Shown: positions 1 to 6,333 of the stretch, in pieces
Layout: each line of letters begins with the position of its first letter
How positions within the stretch are numbered: the stretch's first letter is position 1
NCBI GenBank assembly: GCA_001917735.1
Contig: MNEO01000022.1
Location: 1-7,365, forward strand
Source: Chloroflexi bacterium 13_1_40CM_68_21
GTDB lineage: Bacteria > Chloroflexota > Limnocylindria > P2-11E
Reading direction: 5' to 3'
Length of the DNA: 7,365 bases
Notes under the pieces: model-generated
What the model saw: only the letters and a program-made list of their open reading frames with translations
Databases searched by the model: none
What the model was told of the DNA's origin: nothing
Made by a program: the position numbers and the translations under genes

Positions 1-2
1 CC

Positions 3-1265
3 GCAAGCTTGCGCGTGCGACCCGTGGACCCCGTGAGTCTCCTGGACGCTCCGGATATCCAGCCCCTCTCGCTCGAGACCAACTACACCGGCGCGGTCTC
101 GCCCGACGGCCGGACGCTCGCCGCGATCACCTGGCCGAAGGGCAGGCACGCGAACCGGGGCGGCGCGCTCCATGTCATGGACCTCGTCGCTTGGGCGGAT
201 CGCAAGACCACGGTCACGTTCGATGATCACGTTCGTCAGCTCCTGTTCGGTCCCGATGGCCGAGAGCTCTACTGGGTGCGTCCAGGCCCCATGACCGGTG
301 AGCCCGCTCTGAATCCGGACCCTGGCGTCTACCGGTATGACCTCGCGGCCGACAAGCTCACCCGCGTCGTAGCGCTACCGGCGATGTTCCTTCCGGAGTT
401 CGCGGGGGTCGGGATCGCGGGCGATCGCATGGCGATCGTGGGTTCGACCGCCGGCGCCCCCGGTCCTTCTCGCGTCGCCGAGGTCTACGTGGTGGATCTC
501 GCGAAGGCCACGATCGCTGCCAAGTTCGACCTTGTCGGGATTCGCGCGGGCCAGGTCAGCGACCCTGGCAGCTCGGCCAACGAAGTTCGTGATGTTCGAC
601 CTGGCCTCGGGTGGGATCTGCCGCGCAGGCGTGTGTACGTGATCGATGCCGATGACGATCGCGTAGCGGTCATCGATCTCGCGTCCGCTGCGATGCGCGG
701 GCCGGTCGTCGTCCGACCTCGCGCCTCGCTGATCGACCGCCTTCTCGGGCTCATCTCTTCTCCCGCCGAAGCGAAGGATCAGTCGAGCAGCGAGCGTCGC
801 GCGATCGTGAGCCCTGACGGCAGTCGCCTGTATGTCAGCGGTTTTCGCTTGGACTTCGTCGCAGGCGCAGTTCCGCAGATGACGCCGTTGCCCCTGCAGG
901 TGATCGACACGGCGGACATGACGGAGCTCGGCCGGATCGACCTGGCCTCGACGGACATCGCGGTCACGCCGGATGGGCGACGTCTCCTGGCGGTGACGCA
1001 CCGGTTCGAGCCATCAGGATGGACCGGCTACGAGCTTCGGCTGGTCGATACCGAGCGGTTCACGCAGATCGCCTCGATTGCGCTCGAAGAGCGAGGCCGG
1101 CTCATCGGCTTCGCTCCCGGTGGCGACGCGGCGTACGTTGCCGCGCACGTCGGGTGGGAAACGACCCTCCTACGCCGCGTGTCTCTCGCGGATCTCCGGT
1201 TGCAGCAGGTGCGAAAGATCGATCAGGGTGTTGGAGAGCTGATATTTCCTACAGCCGCTCGCTGA
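3..1265 (+). CDS. Beta-propeller (WD40/YncE-like) protein, probably 5'-truncated by the window edge
   Basis: This frame is open to the left edge, so the gene probably begins upstream. The first start codon inside the window is TTG at 9, and residue numbers below count from it (418 residues). The sequence repeats a beta-propeller blade signature, with S/G/T-P-D-G turns at about residues 31-35, 81-85, 268-272 and 320-324 and a degenerate APGGD at 369-373. Each is followed by a hydrophobic strand, and strands of the V-x-D-L/T type (VVDL, VIDL, VIDT, LVDT) mark the ends of blades. No cysteine is present, which suits an extracytoplasmic protein. No signal peptide follows the TTG at 9, which again points to a missing 5' end. 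Residues about 236-262 form a helical, Ser/Lys-rich insertion between blades. Such propellers usually act as binding scaffolds; no catalytic residues or ligand can be named. The fold is fairly secure, the function unknown. Confidence 0.75.
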   Translation, partial: ASLRVRPVDPVSLLDAPDIQPLSLETNYTGAVSPDGRTLAAITWPKGRHANRGGALHVMDLVAWADRKTTVTFDDHVRQLLFGPDGRELYWVRPGPMTGEPALNPDPGVYRYDLAADKLTRVVALPAMFLPEFAGVGIAGDRMAIVGSTAGAPGPSRVAEVYVVDLAKATIAAKFDLVGIRAGQVSDPGSSANEVRDVRPGLGWDLPRRRVYVIDADDDRVAVIDLASAAMRGPVVVRPRASLIDRLLGLISSPAEAKDQSSSERRAIVSPDGSRLYVSGFRLDFVAGAVPQMTPLPLQVIDTADMTELGRIDLASTDIAVTPDGRRLLAVTHRFEPSGWTGYELRLVDTERFTQIASIALEERGRLIGFAPGGDAAYVAAHVGWETTLLRRVSLADLRLQQVRKIDQGVGELIFPTAAR

Positions 1266-1418
1266 TCTCCTTCTTGGCGACCACGGCTTAACCGGCGCGC
1301 AGCCCGCCTTGGGCCGTGTCCGGATCTCCACACGAGACGCGCCCCCAGTACTGCGCGCACCATGCAGAGTCGCCTATGAAATCGGCATGACGCTGCATCT
1401 CAGCTAAGGTTCTGAGCG
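1266..1418. other. Intergenic gap without a clear signal
   Basis: This 153-bp stretch separates the propeller gene from the packed block of genes downstream. A 6-bp inverted repeat (CACGGC at 1282-1287 with GCCGTG at 1313-1318) could form a weak stem, but no T-run follows, so it is not a convincing intrinsic terminator. A TATGAA box at 1375-1380 could serve as a -10 element but has no recognisable -35 partner. If the downstream genes have their own promoter, this gap is the likeliest place for it. Confidence 0.4.
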
Positions 1419-2051
1419 TTGGCGATCTCGGACGCGGATCGGAAGGCCGCCCTCGAAGTCCTCAGGAACGCCCAGTTCGTCTACGGCCTGAGCCGTTACC
1501 CGAAGAAGCAGGTCCTGGACGATCCCCGCGATGTGAAGGCGCTCCGCGAGCGGCTCGAGGCGATGCGGACCGCCGCCAAAGGCTTGAGTCCGGCTCAGCG
1601 CGAGAAGCTCGACGTTCCCTGGGCGGACCTCGAGGCGATCGACTCTGGAACGGAGGCTGTCTGGAAGGCCGCGAAGCGCGCGACGCCGAAGATCATCGCC
1701 GAGCTCACTCCGCTCGTCCGCGATGAACCCGAGGCCGCGTTCCTTATCGCTCCGACAAAGGGCGGCCGCAAGGCCGAGGTCGAGCCTCAGGAAAAGGTCA
1801 AGGAGCGTCCGAAAGAGAAGGCGCCGGCGGAGAACGGCCTCACCGGAAAGGAGATCGCCGGTCTGGAGATGGTCGTTCAGCGGAGAGTCGCCGCAGACGA
1901 CGCGTATTTCGCGTGGCTCCGGGGGAATCACAGCTTGCCTCCGCCGGAGTGGCGGAGGCGGCGTACGGAGGCGGAGAGAGCCCGCCGGGCCGAGGAGCTC
2001 TATGTCGAGAAGCTATTCAAGTCGCGCTCGGTGAAGAGACCGTCAGCGTGA
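1419..2051 (+). CDS. Hypothetical protein, degenerate HepT/DUF86-like N-terminus plus charged helical tail
   Basis: The protein has 210 residues and a TTG start; AAGG at 1406-1409 lies 9 nt upstream and supports this start. Residues about 10-100 are helical. The stretch from VLDDPRDVKALRERLEAM through AAKGLSPAQREKLDVPWADL and on to AVWKAAKRATPKIIAEL follows the layout of HepT/DUF86 HEPN proteins as I remember them: a helix ending in G/K-x-LSP, then an IPW-type motif, then a VW helix. The segment that in active HepT carries RX4HxY, between the PW motif and the VW helix, is missing; only about six residues (EAIDSG) remain there. Residues 113-140 are a Lys/Glu/Pro-rich, probably disordered linker, and 141-210 a basic helical region ending RSVKRPSA. 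No MntA nucleotidyltransferase is adjacent. If the domain match is right, the RNase activity should be lost and the protein may act as a binding module. The match is from memory and remains tentative. Confidence 0.6.
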   Translation: MAISDADRKAALEVLRNAQFVYGLSRYPKKQVLDDPRDVKALRERLEAMRTAAKGLSPAQREKLDVPWADLEAIDSGTEAVWKAAKRATPKIIAELTPLVRDEPEAAFLIAPTKGGRKAEVEPQEKVKERPKEKAPAENGLTGKEIAGLEMVVQRRVAADDAYFAWLRGNHSLPPPEWRRRRTEAERARRAEELYVEKLFKSRSVKRPSA

Positions 2052-2061
2052 TACCGCGACG

Positions 2062-3612
2062 GTGATGGACCGCCGCGCTTTTCTCATCGCCACAGCGCGC
2101 GTCGCCGCGCTCGCGGCGCTGGGGCCGCTCAGCGGGTGCGCGCAGCAGTCCAGCCCGATCAAGTTCGACAAAGAGCCCTTCACGCTCGGCGTCGCTTCCG
2201 GCGATCCACTTCCCGACGGCGTCGTGCTCTGGACGCGCCTCGCGCCGGATCCGCTCCACGGCGGCGGCATGCCCCAACAGCCCGTCGATGTGCAGTGGTC
2301 AATGGCGCGGGACGACGCGATGAAGGATGTTGTGCGCAACGGCACGGCCAGCGCGATCCCCGAGCTCGCCCACTCCGTGCACGTCGATGTGAATGGCCTC
2401 GATCCAAATCGCGTCTACTGGTACCGGTTCCGCGCGGGCGGCGCGGAGAGCCCGATAGGCCGGACCCAGACAGCCCCGCCGGCCGGCGCGGTGCCGAACC
2501 TCCGCTTCGCCTTCGCCTCGTGCCAGAACTACGCGCACGGCTACTACACGGCCCATGCGGGAATCGCCCGCGAGGATCTTCACCTCGTTCTCTTTCTCGG
2601 CGATTACATCTACGAAGGCACCGCGCGCGGCGACATCGTCCGCGAGTACGCCAAGCGTGGCTGGAGCTTCAGCCTCGCCGACTACCGCGACCGGTACGCG
2701 CAGTACCGGACCGACAAGGATCTTCAGGCGTCGCACGCCGCCTTCCCGTGGATCGTGACCTGGGACGATCACGAAGTTGAGAACAACTACGCCGGCGGGA
2801 TCGACAAGGAGGATCCTCGCAACAAGCAGGCGATCGCGGAGCGCGCCGCCGGTTACCAGGCGTTCTACGAGCACATGCCCGTCCGAGTCCCGCGGCCGCA
2901 GGGCCCTGACCTGAAGCTCTACCGAGCGCTCTCGTTCGGCGATCTGGCGACCTTCCACGTCCTCGACACACGGCAGTACCGGTCCCCGGAGGTCGCGCTC
3001 TGCCGCGAGCAGGACCAGACCCCGTCGGGATACTGCCCGGCGAGCATCGATCCCAAGCGCACGATGCTCGGCGCGGACCAGCGGAGCTGGCTGCTCGCGG
3101 GGCTTGCCGGCTCGACCGCCTCATGGAACTTCGTGGCGCAGTCCGTCCGGTTCGCTCAGCAGGACTCAAGCCCCGACCCCGGCAGGCACATCTTCGACGG
3201 CGTCGACAACTGGATGGGCTACGTCGCCGACCGTCAGTCGATCCTCGAGCAGTTCGCCCGCACGAAGAACCCGGTCGTTCTCTCGGGCGACAGTCATGTG
3301 AGCTTCGTTTACGACCTGAGGCGCGATTTCTCGGACCCGGCCTCCCCGGCCGTTGGGACGGAGCTCCTCGGAACCTCGATCAGCTCGGAGGGCGACCCCT
3401 TCATCGCGCAGACGCTGTTCACCCCCTCGGCCAAGAATCCGCAGCTCAAATTCTTCGACAACCATCGCGGGTACGTCCGCTGCACCCTCGAGCGCGGCAG
3501 GCTCATCGCCGATTTCCGTGGAGTGTCCACGGTGCGCGCACCGACGGCGACCGTGAGCACGATGGCGACCTTCGTCATCAACGACGGAAGGGCGGGCGCC
3601 GATCGCGCGTGA
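2062..3612 (+). CDS. phoD: PhoD-family alkaline phosphatase/phosphodiesterase with Tat lipoprotein signal
   Basis: PhoD hydrolyses phosphate mono- and diesters outside the cytoplasm and helps supply phosphate. The 516-residue protein starts at GTG 2062 or at the ATG immediately following (2065); no good ribosome site separates the two. The N-terminus carries a twin-arginine motif (DRRAFLI, residues 3-9), a hydrophobic Ala/Leu stretch and a lipobox LSGC at 23-26, so Tat export followed by lipidation at Cys26 is expected. Residues about 38-138 match the PhoD N-terminal domain (FTLGVASGDP, VVLWTRL). The metallophosphatase domain follows: FASC with Cys154, GDYIYEG with Asp181 and Tyr184, WDDHEVENN at 234-242, LDTRQYRS at 301-308, and SGDSH at 408-412. 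Asp181, Tyr184 and Cys154 correspond to metal ligands in Bacillus PhoD, where Fe3+ and Ca2+ form the site. Length and motifs are complete, so an active enzyme is expected. The next gene begins 4 bp downstream. Confidence 0.93.
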   Translation: MMDRRAFLIATARVAALAALGPLSGCAQQSSPIKFDKEPFTLGVASGDPLPDGVVLWTRLAPDPLHGGGMPQQPVDVQWSMARDDAMKDVVRNGTASAIPELAHSVHVDVNGLDPNRVYWYRFRAGGAESPIGRTQTAPPAGAVPNLRFAFASCQNYAHGYYTAHAGIAREDLHLVLFLGDYIYEGTARGDIVREYAKRGWSFSLADYRDRYAQYRTDKDLQASHAAFPWIVTWDDHEVENNYAGGIDKEDPRNKQAIAERAAGYQAFYEHMPVRVPRPQGPDLKLYRALSFGDLATFHVLDTRQYRSPEVALCREQDQTPSGYCPASIDPKRTMLGADQRSWLLAGLAGSTASWNFVAQSVRFAQQDSSPDPGRHIFDGVDNWMGYVADRQSILEQFARTKNPVVLSGDSHVSFVYDLRRDFSDPASPAVGTELLGTSISSEGDPFIAQTLFTPSAKNPQLKFFDNHRGYVRCTLERGRLIADFRGVSTVRAPTATVSTMATFVINDGRAGADRA

Positions 3613-3614
3613 GG
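3611..3614 (+). promoter_or_regulatory. Ribosome-binding site GAGG for the IMPase-family gene
   Basis: GAGG overlaps the phoD stop codon. It lies only 2 nt before GTG 3617 but 8 nt before the in-frame TTG at 3623. Normal spacing therefore favours TTG 3623 as the true start, which would shorten the protein by two residues. Confidence 0.45.
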
Positions 3615-3616
3615 CC

Positions 3617-4426
3617 GTGGCGTTGACCGCGGAGGAGGCGCTCGAGATCGCCGTCGGTGCCGCGCGCGCCGCCGCGGCGATCCTCGTCGAGCGTTTCGGC
3701 GGCCCCGCTGCCGGGCTCCGGGCGAAGTCGAGCGCGACGGACATGGTCTCCGAGGCGGACGAGCGCGCCGAGCGCGCCGTCGTGTCGTACATCCGCGAAC
3801 GCCGTCCGGATGACGCCCTCGTCGCGGAAGAAGGCTCGCAGGCCGCGGGCCGCAGTGGCGTCAGCTGGTACATCGACCCCCTCGATGGGACGACCAATTA
3901 CCTCTACGGCATTCCGCATTGGGCGGTGGCCATCTGCTGCGCCGACGCTGACGGCGCCCTCGCGGGCGTGGTCTACGACCCGCTCCGCGGCGAGCTCTTC
4001 AACGCCGCACGCGGCGGTGGAGCGCGACTCGGCGACCGGCGCCTCCGCGTCAGCGACAAGACCGATCTGGCGACGGCCCTCATCGCGACCGGCTTCGCGT
4101 ACGTCGCCGAGAGCCGTCGGCTACAGGGGCGCATCCTCGCGAACGTGCTCGGGGAGGTCCGCGACGTACGTCGGCTGGGATCGGCCTCGCTCGATCTGGG
4201 GTACGTGGCCAGCGGCCGGTTCGATGGCTATTTCGAGTCGGTGGATCAGCCCTGGGACTGGATGGCCGGCGCGCTGCTGGTGCGCGAGGCGGGCGGCCGC
4301 GTCAGCGAGCTGCGGCCGTCACAGCCCGCGCTTCCCAACATCGTCGCGAGCGCTAAAGCGATCCACGATCCACTCACACGATTGCTTACGAAGGCCGTGC
4401 ATAGCGCGCAGAACTCAATAGACTGA
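3617..4426 (+). CDS. Inositol monophosphatase family protein
   Basis: This is a Mg2+-dependent, Li+-sensitive-type phosphatase of the IMPase/SuhB superfamily, cytoplasmic, removing phosphate from inositol or sugar phosphates; the exact substrate cannot be read from sequence. All metal-site motifs are present in the 269 residues: the SEADERAE segment near 45-52, the VAEEGS glutamate near 71-72, the signature WYIDPLDGTTNY at 84-95 with Asp87, Asp90, Gly91 and Thr92, and the C-terminal QPWDWMAGALLVREAGG with Asp214. The C-terminal motif reads WDWMAG where WD-x-AAG is usual, a mild variation. Length is normal for the family. The gene starts 4 bp after phoD and ends 6 bp before nuoB, so co-transcription with both is likely. 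Starts at GTG 3617 or TTG 3623 differ by two residues; ribosome-site spacing prefers the latter. Histidinol-phosphatase or CysQ-type activity cannot be excluded. Confidence 0.92.
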   Translation: MALTAEEALEIAVGAARAAAAILVERFGGPAAGLRAKSSATDMVSEADERAERAVVSYIRERRPDDALVAEEGSQAAGRSGVSWYIDPLDGTTNYLYGIPHWAVAICCADADGALAGVVYDPLRGELFNAARGGGARLGDRRLRVSDKTDLATALIATGFAYVAESRRLQGRILANVLGEVRDVRRLGSASLDLGYVASGRFDGYFESVDQPWDWMAGALLVREAGGRVSELRPSQPALPNIVASAKAIHDPLTRLLTKAVHSAQNSID

Positions 4427-4432
4427 AAGTCG

Positions 4433-5014
4433 ATGGCGATCGACGAGAAAGTGCCGGCGCGGCCGATCGACTTCGAAGAGGACGTCATCCAGCGACGTCC
4501 CGTGACCACTCAGGCGGGTCTTGGCACCCCTGATCCCACAGCGCCCACGCCGGGCGTTCTGGCGAACGACGACAACATCGTCTTCACGACGGTGAACAAC
4601 CTCGTGAACTGGGCTCGCTCGCGCTCCCCATGGCCACTCGGCTATGGACTCGCGTGCTGCGCCATCGAGATGATGGCGGCGTCGATGTCGCACCACGACA
4701 CCGCGCGGTTCGGAATGGAAGTCTTCCGCTCGAGCCCGCGGCAGGCCGACGTCATGATCGTCGCAGGTACCGTGACGCACAAAATGGCGCCCCGGCTCCG
4801 TCGCCTCTACGAGCAGATGCCCGAGCCGAAGTGGGTGATCGCGATGGGCAACTGCGCATCGTCCGGGGGCGAGTTCTGGGACAGCTACTCCACGCTGCAG
4901 GGCGTCGACACCATCGTCCCGGTCGACGTCTATGTGGCGGGCTGTCCACCGCGTCCCGAGGCGCTCATTGAGGGCCTCCTTCGGTTACGCGAAAAGATCG
5001 CTAAAGGTGGATAG
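4433..5014 (+). CDS. nuoB: NADH-quinone oxidoreductase subunit B (NuoB)
   Basis: NuoB holds cluster N2, the last [4Fe-4S] centre of complex I, and passes electrons to quinone at its interface with NuoD. All four ligands are visible in the 193-residue protein: the tandem Cys75-Cys76 in LACCAIEM, Cys141 in MGNCASSGG and Cys171 in [10 protein letters not shown]. The conserved core runs from about residue 50 (VNNLVNWAR) to 188. The first ~48 residues are a Pro/Thr-rich acidic extension without recognisable motifs, probably flexible. The start is ATG 4433, 6 bp after the preceding gene, with only a weak upstream GAAAG. No nuoA precedes it; an inositol-phosphatase gene does. The last codons, AAA GGT GGA, double as the ribosome-binding site for nuoD. 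Intact N2 ligands indicate a functional subunit. Confidence 0.96.
   Translation: MAIDEKVPARPIDFEEDVIQRRPVTTQAGLGTPDPTAPTPGVLANDDNIVFTTVNNLVNWARSRSPWPLGYGLACCAIEMMAASMSHHDTARFGMEVFRSSPRQADVMIVAGTVTHKMAPRLRRLYEQMPEPKWVIAMGNCASSGGEFWDSYSTLQGVDTIVPVDVYVAGCPPRPEALIEGLLRLREKIAKGG
5005..5010 (+). promoter_or_regulatory. Shine-Dalgarno AGGTGG that places the nuoD start at AUA 5018
   Basis: AGGTGG sits in the final codons of nuoB. Seven nucleotides (5011-5017) separate it from ATA at 5018, an ordinary spacing. It is 112 nt from the first ATG in the nuoD frame (5123), so it cannot serve that codon. Confidence 0.6.
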
Positions 5015-5017
5015 GTC

Positions 5018-6199
5018 ATAGCCACAATCGACGCTGAGCGGAGCCAGGTCACGGAATCCACCGGCTACGCGCTCCCGACAATCGAGTCCGAAGAGGGCGA
5101 AGTCGAGGAGCTCATCCTCAACATGGGGCCGCAGCATCCGTCGACCCACGGCGTGCTCCGGCTCGTTCTCAAGCTCGCCGGAGAGAAGATCGTGGAGTGC
5201 ATTCCCGTGATGGGCTATCTGCACCGCGGGCTCGAGAAGATCTTCGAGTGGCGGACGTTCCATCAGGGGATCCGTTACGCCGACCAGGCCGACTATGTGT
5301 CGAACATGTTGAACGAGCACGCGTATGCGGGCGCGATGGAGGCTATCGGCGACATCGATGTTCCGCGTCGTGCCGAGTTCATCCGCGTGATCGTCGATGA
5401 GATGAGCCGCTGCGCGTCGCACCTCGTCTGGCTCGGCACGTATGGTCTCGATGTCGGCGCGACGACGCCCATCCTCTGGTGCTTCCGCGATCGCGAGGAG
5501 ATCCTGGACATGCTCGAGGAGCTCTGCGGCTCGCGCATGAACTTCAACTACTACCGGCCGGGCGGCGTGCTCTACGACTTTCCACCGGGCTGGATCGGAA
5601 AGCTTTCCCGCTTCCTCGAGCGCTACGAGAAGCACATCGAGGAGGACTACGTCACGATCCTTGACCAGAACGAGATCTTCCTCGAACGGACCATCGGCGT
5701 GGGCACCATCTCCGCGGAGCTCGCGAAGGCGTACGGGCTCACGGGTCCCATGCTGCGCGGCTCCGGCGTGGACTGGGACCTGCGTCGCGACCGCCCGTAC
5801 TCGATCTACCCGGAGCTCGTCTCGCTGAAGCCCGTCGTGCTCGCCGAAGGCGACGCATACGCGCGCTACCGCGTGCGGCTCGGTGAGATGCGGCTCGCGA
5901 TCGCGCTCATCCGCGAGTGCCTCGACAAGCTGCCCGGCGGGACGGTCCGCGCGCGGCTCGGCCACGTATGGAAGTGCCCCAAGGGTGAGGCGTACTACAC
6001 CGTGGAGGGCGCGAAGGGTGAGGTCGGGATCTACATGATCAGCGACGGACGCAGCCCGAACCCGTTCCGCGCGAAGATGCGCGGGCCCTCCTTCAACAAC
6101 CTGCAAATCCTTCCGTGGCTTCTAAAGGATCGATTGGTCGCAGACGCGGTCGCGATCCTCGGATCCATTGACATCGTGCTCGGAGATGTCGACCGATGA
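5018..6199 (+). CDS. nuoD: NADH-quinone oxidoreductase subunit D (NuoD), probable AUA start
   Basis: NuoD forms the quinone-binding chamber of complex I together with NuoB. Counting from 5018 the protein has 393 residues, close to the usual ~400; counting from the first ATG (5123) it has 358 and would begin inside the conserved motif NMGPQHPSTHG. The frame opens right after the nuoB stop and has no ATG, GTG or TTG before 5123, while ATA 5018 lies 7 nt after a good Shine-Dalgarno and would give M-ATIDAERSQVTE. The quinone-site His and Tyr are present as His44 and Tyr93, 49 residues apart as in Thermus Nqo4 (His38/Tyr87). The C-terminus ends in VLGDVDR, typical of the family. The N- and C-terminal CxxC nickel motifs of hydrogenases are absent, so this is a quinone-type NuoD. 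The stop overlaps the next ORF as ATGA. nuoC does not separate nuoB and nuoD here. Confidence 0.93.
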   Translation: MATIDAERSQVTESTGYALPTIESEEGEVEELILNMGPQHPSTHGVLRLVLKLAGEKIVECIPVMGYLHRGLEKIFEWRTFHQGIRYADQADYVSNMLNEHAYAGAMEAIGDIDVPRRAEFIRVIVDEMSRCASHLVWLGTYGLDVGATTPILWCFRDREEILDMLEELCGSRMNFNYYRPGGVLYDFPPGWIGKLSRFLERYEKHIEEDYVTILDQNEIFLERTIGVGTISAELAKAYGLTGPMLRGSGVDWDLRRDRPYSIYPELVSLKPVVLAEGDAYARYRVRLGEMRLAIALIRECLDKLPGGTVRARLGHVWKCPKGEAYYTVEGAKGEVGIYMISDGRSPNPFRAKMRGPSFNNLQILPWLLKDRLVADAVAILGSIDIVLGDVDR

Positions 6200-6333
6200 C
6201 TCCGCCGCGCCGCTGTCCACTCGACCGAAACCCTCTTTACGCGACGGGGTCCCCCCGGCCTCCGGCCGGCTCCCCATCGCGCGGGGGCCCTCGGTCGAGC
6301 GGACAGCTTCGCCTCGCCGAGGTCGCTGAATGA
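6196..6333 (+). CDS. 45-residue small ORF bridging nuoD and the NuoI-like gene
   Basis: This ORF starts at ATG 6196, which overlaps the nuoD stop as ATGA, and ends with TGA 6331-6333, which overlaps the NuoI-like start, again as ATGA. GGAG at 6182-6185 lies 10 nt before its start. The predicted peptide begins MTPPRRCPLDRNPLYATG, is rich in Pro, Arg, Gly and Ser in the middle, and ends GQLRLAEVAE. It has one cysteine and no membrane segment, and I recognise no family. Most of its middle is encoded by the nested palindrome at 6212-6307, so the composition may reflect inserted repeat DNA in a short gene or spacer. Coupling at both ends argues that ribosomes do pass through it. Whether the peptide has a role is unknown. 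Confidence 0.45.
   Translation: MTPPRRCPLDRNPLYATGSPRPPAGSPSRGGPRSSGQLRLAEVAE
6212..6307. repeat. Nested palindromic element (~96 bp)
   Basis: The outer arms 6212-6228 and 6291-6307 are inverted repeats matching at 16 of 17 positions. Inside lie a second pair, 6240-6249 with 6272-6281 (9 of 10), a terminal hairpin CCGGCC 6255-6260 with GGCCGG 6264-6269 around a 3-nt loop, and a possible CCCTC/GGGGG pairing (6231-6235 with 6283-6287). The two arm mismatches, 6219/6300 and 6245/6276, are both A-C on the + strand, so they would be G-U wobbles in a minus-strand RNA. No T-run follows, so it is not an intrinsic terminator. It resembles REP-type or MITE-like intergenic palindromes; no second copy lies in the window. 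It keeps the small ORF open throughout. Confidence 0.7.

Noticed and set aside
1282..1318. Intrinsic terminator after the propeller gene
   Set aside because: Only a 6-bp stem with a long loop and no T-run.
3657..4421. Long + strand frame (254 codons) inside the IMPase-family gene
   Set aside because: It is Ser/Arg/Pro-rich shadow; the overlapping frame carries all IMPase motifs.
4985..6106. A 373-codon open frame on the minus strand opposite nuoD
   Set aside because: It lies antisense to an unmistakable NuoD and has the Glu/His/Arg/Leu-rich composition usual for shadow frames in GC-rich DNA; no family features.
5123..6199. NuoD as the large subunit of a nickel-iron hydrogenase
   Set aside because: N- and C-terminal CxxC nickel ligands are missing, and the quinone-site His and Tyr and the GDVDR end are present.
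6212..6330. The palindrome as an intrinsic transcription terminator between nuoD and the NuoI-like gene
   Set aside because: No T-run after the right arm, and the flanking genes are linked by ATGA overlaps, which suggests continued expression.
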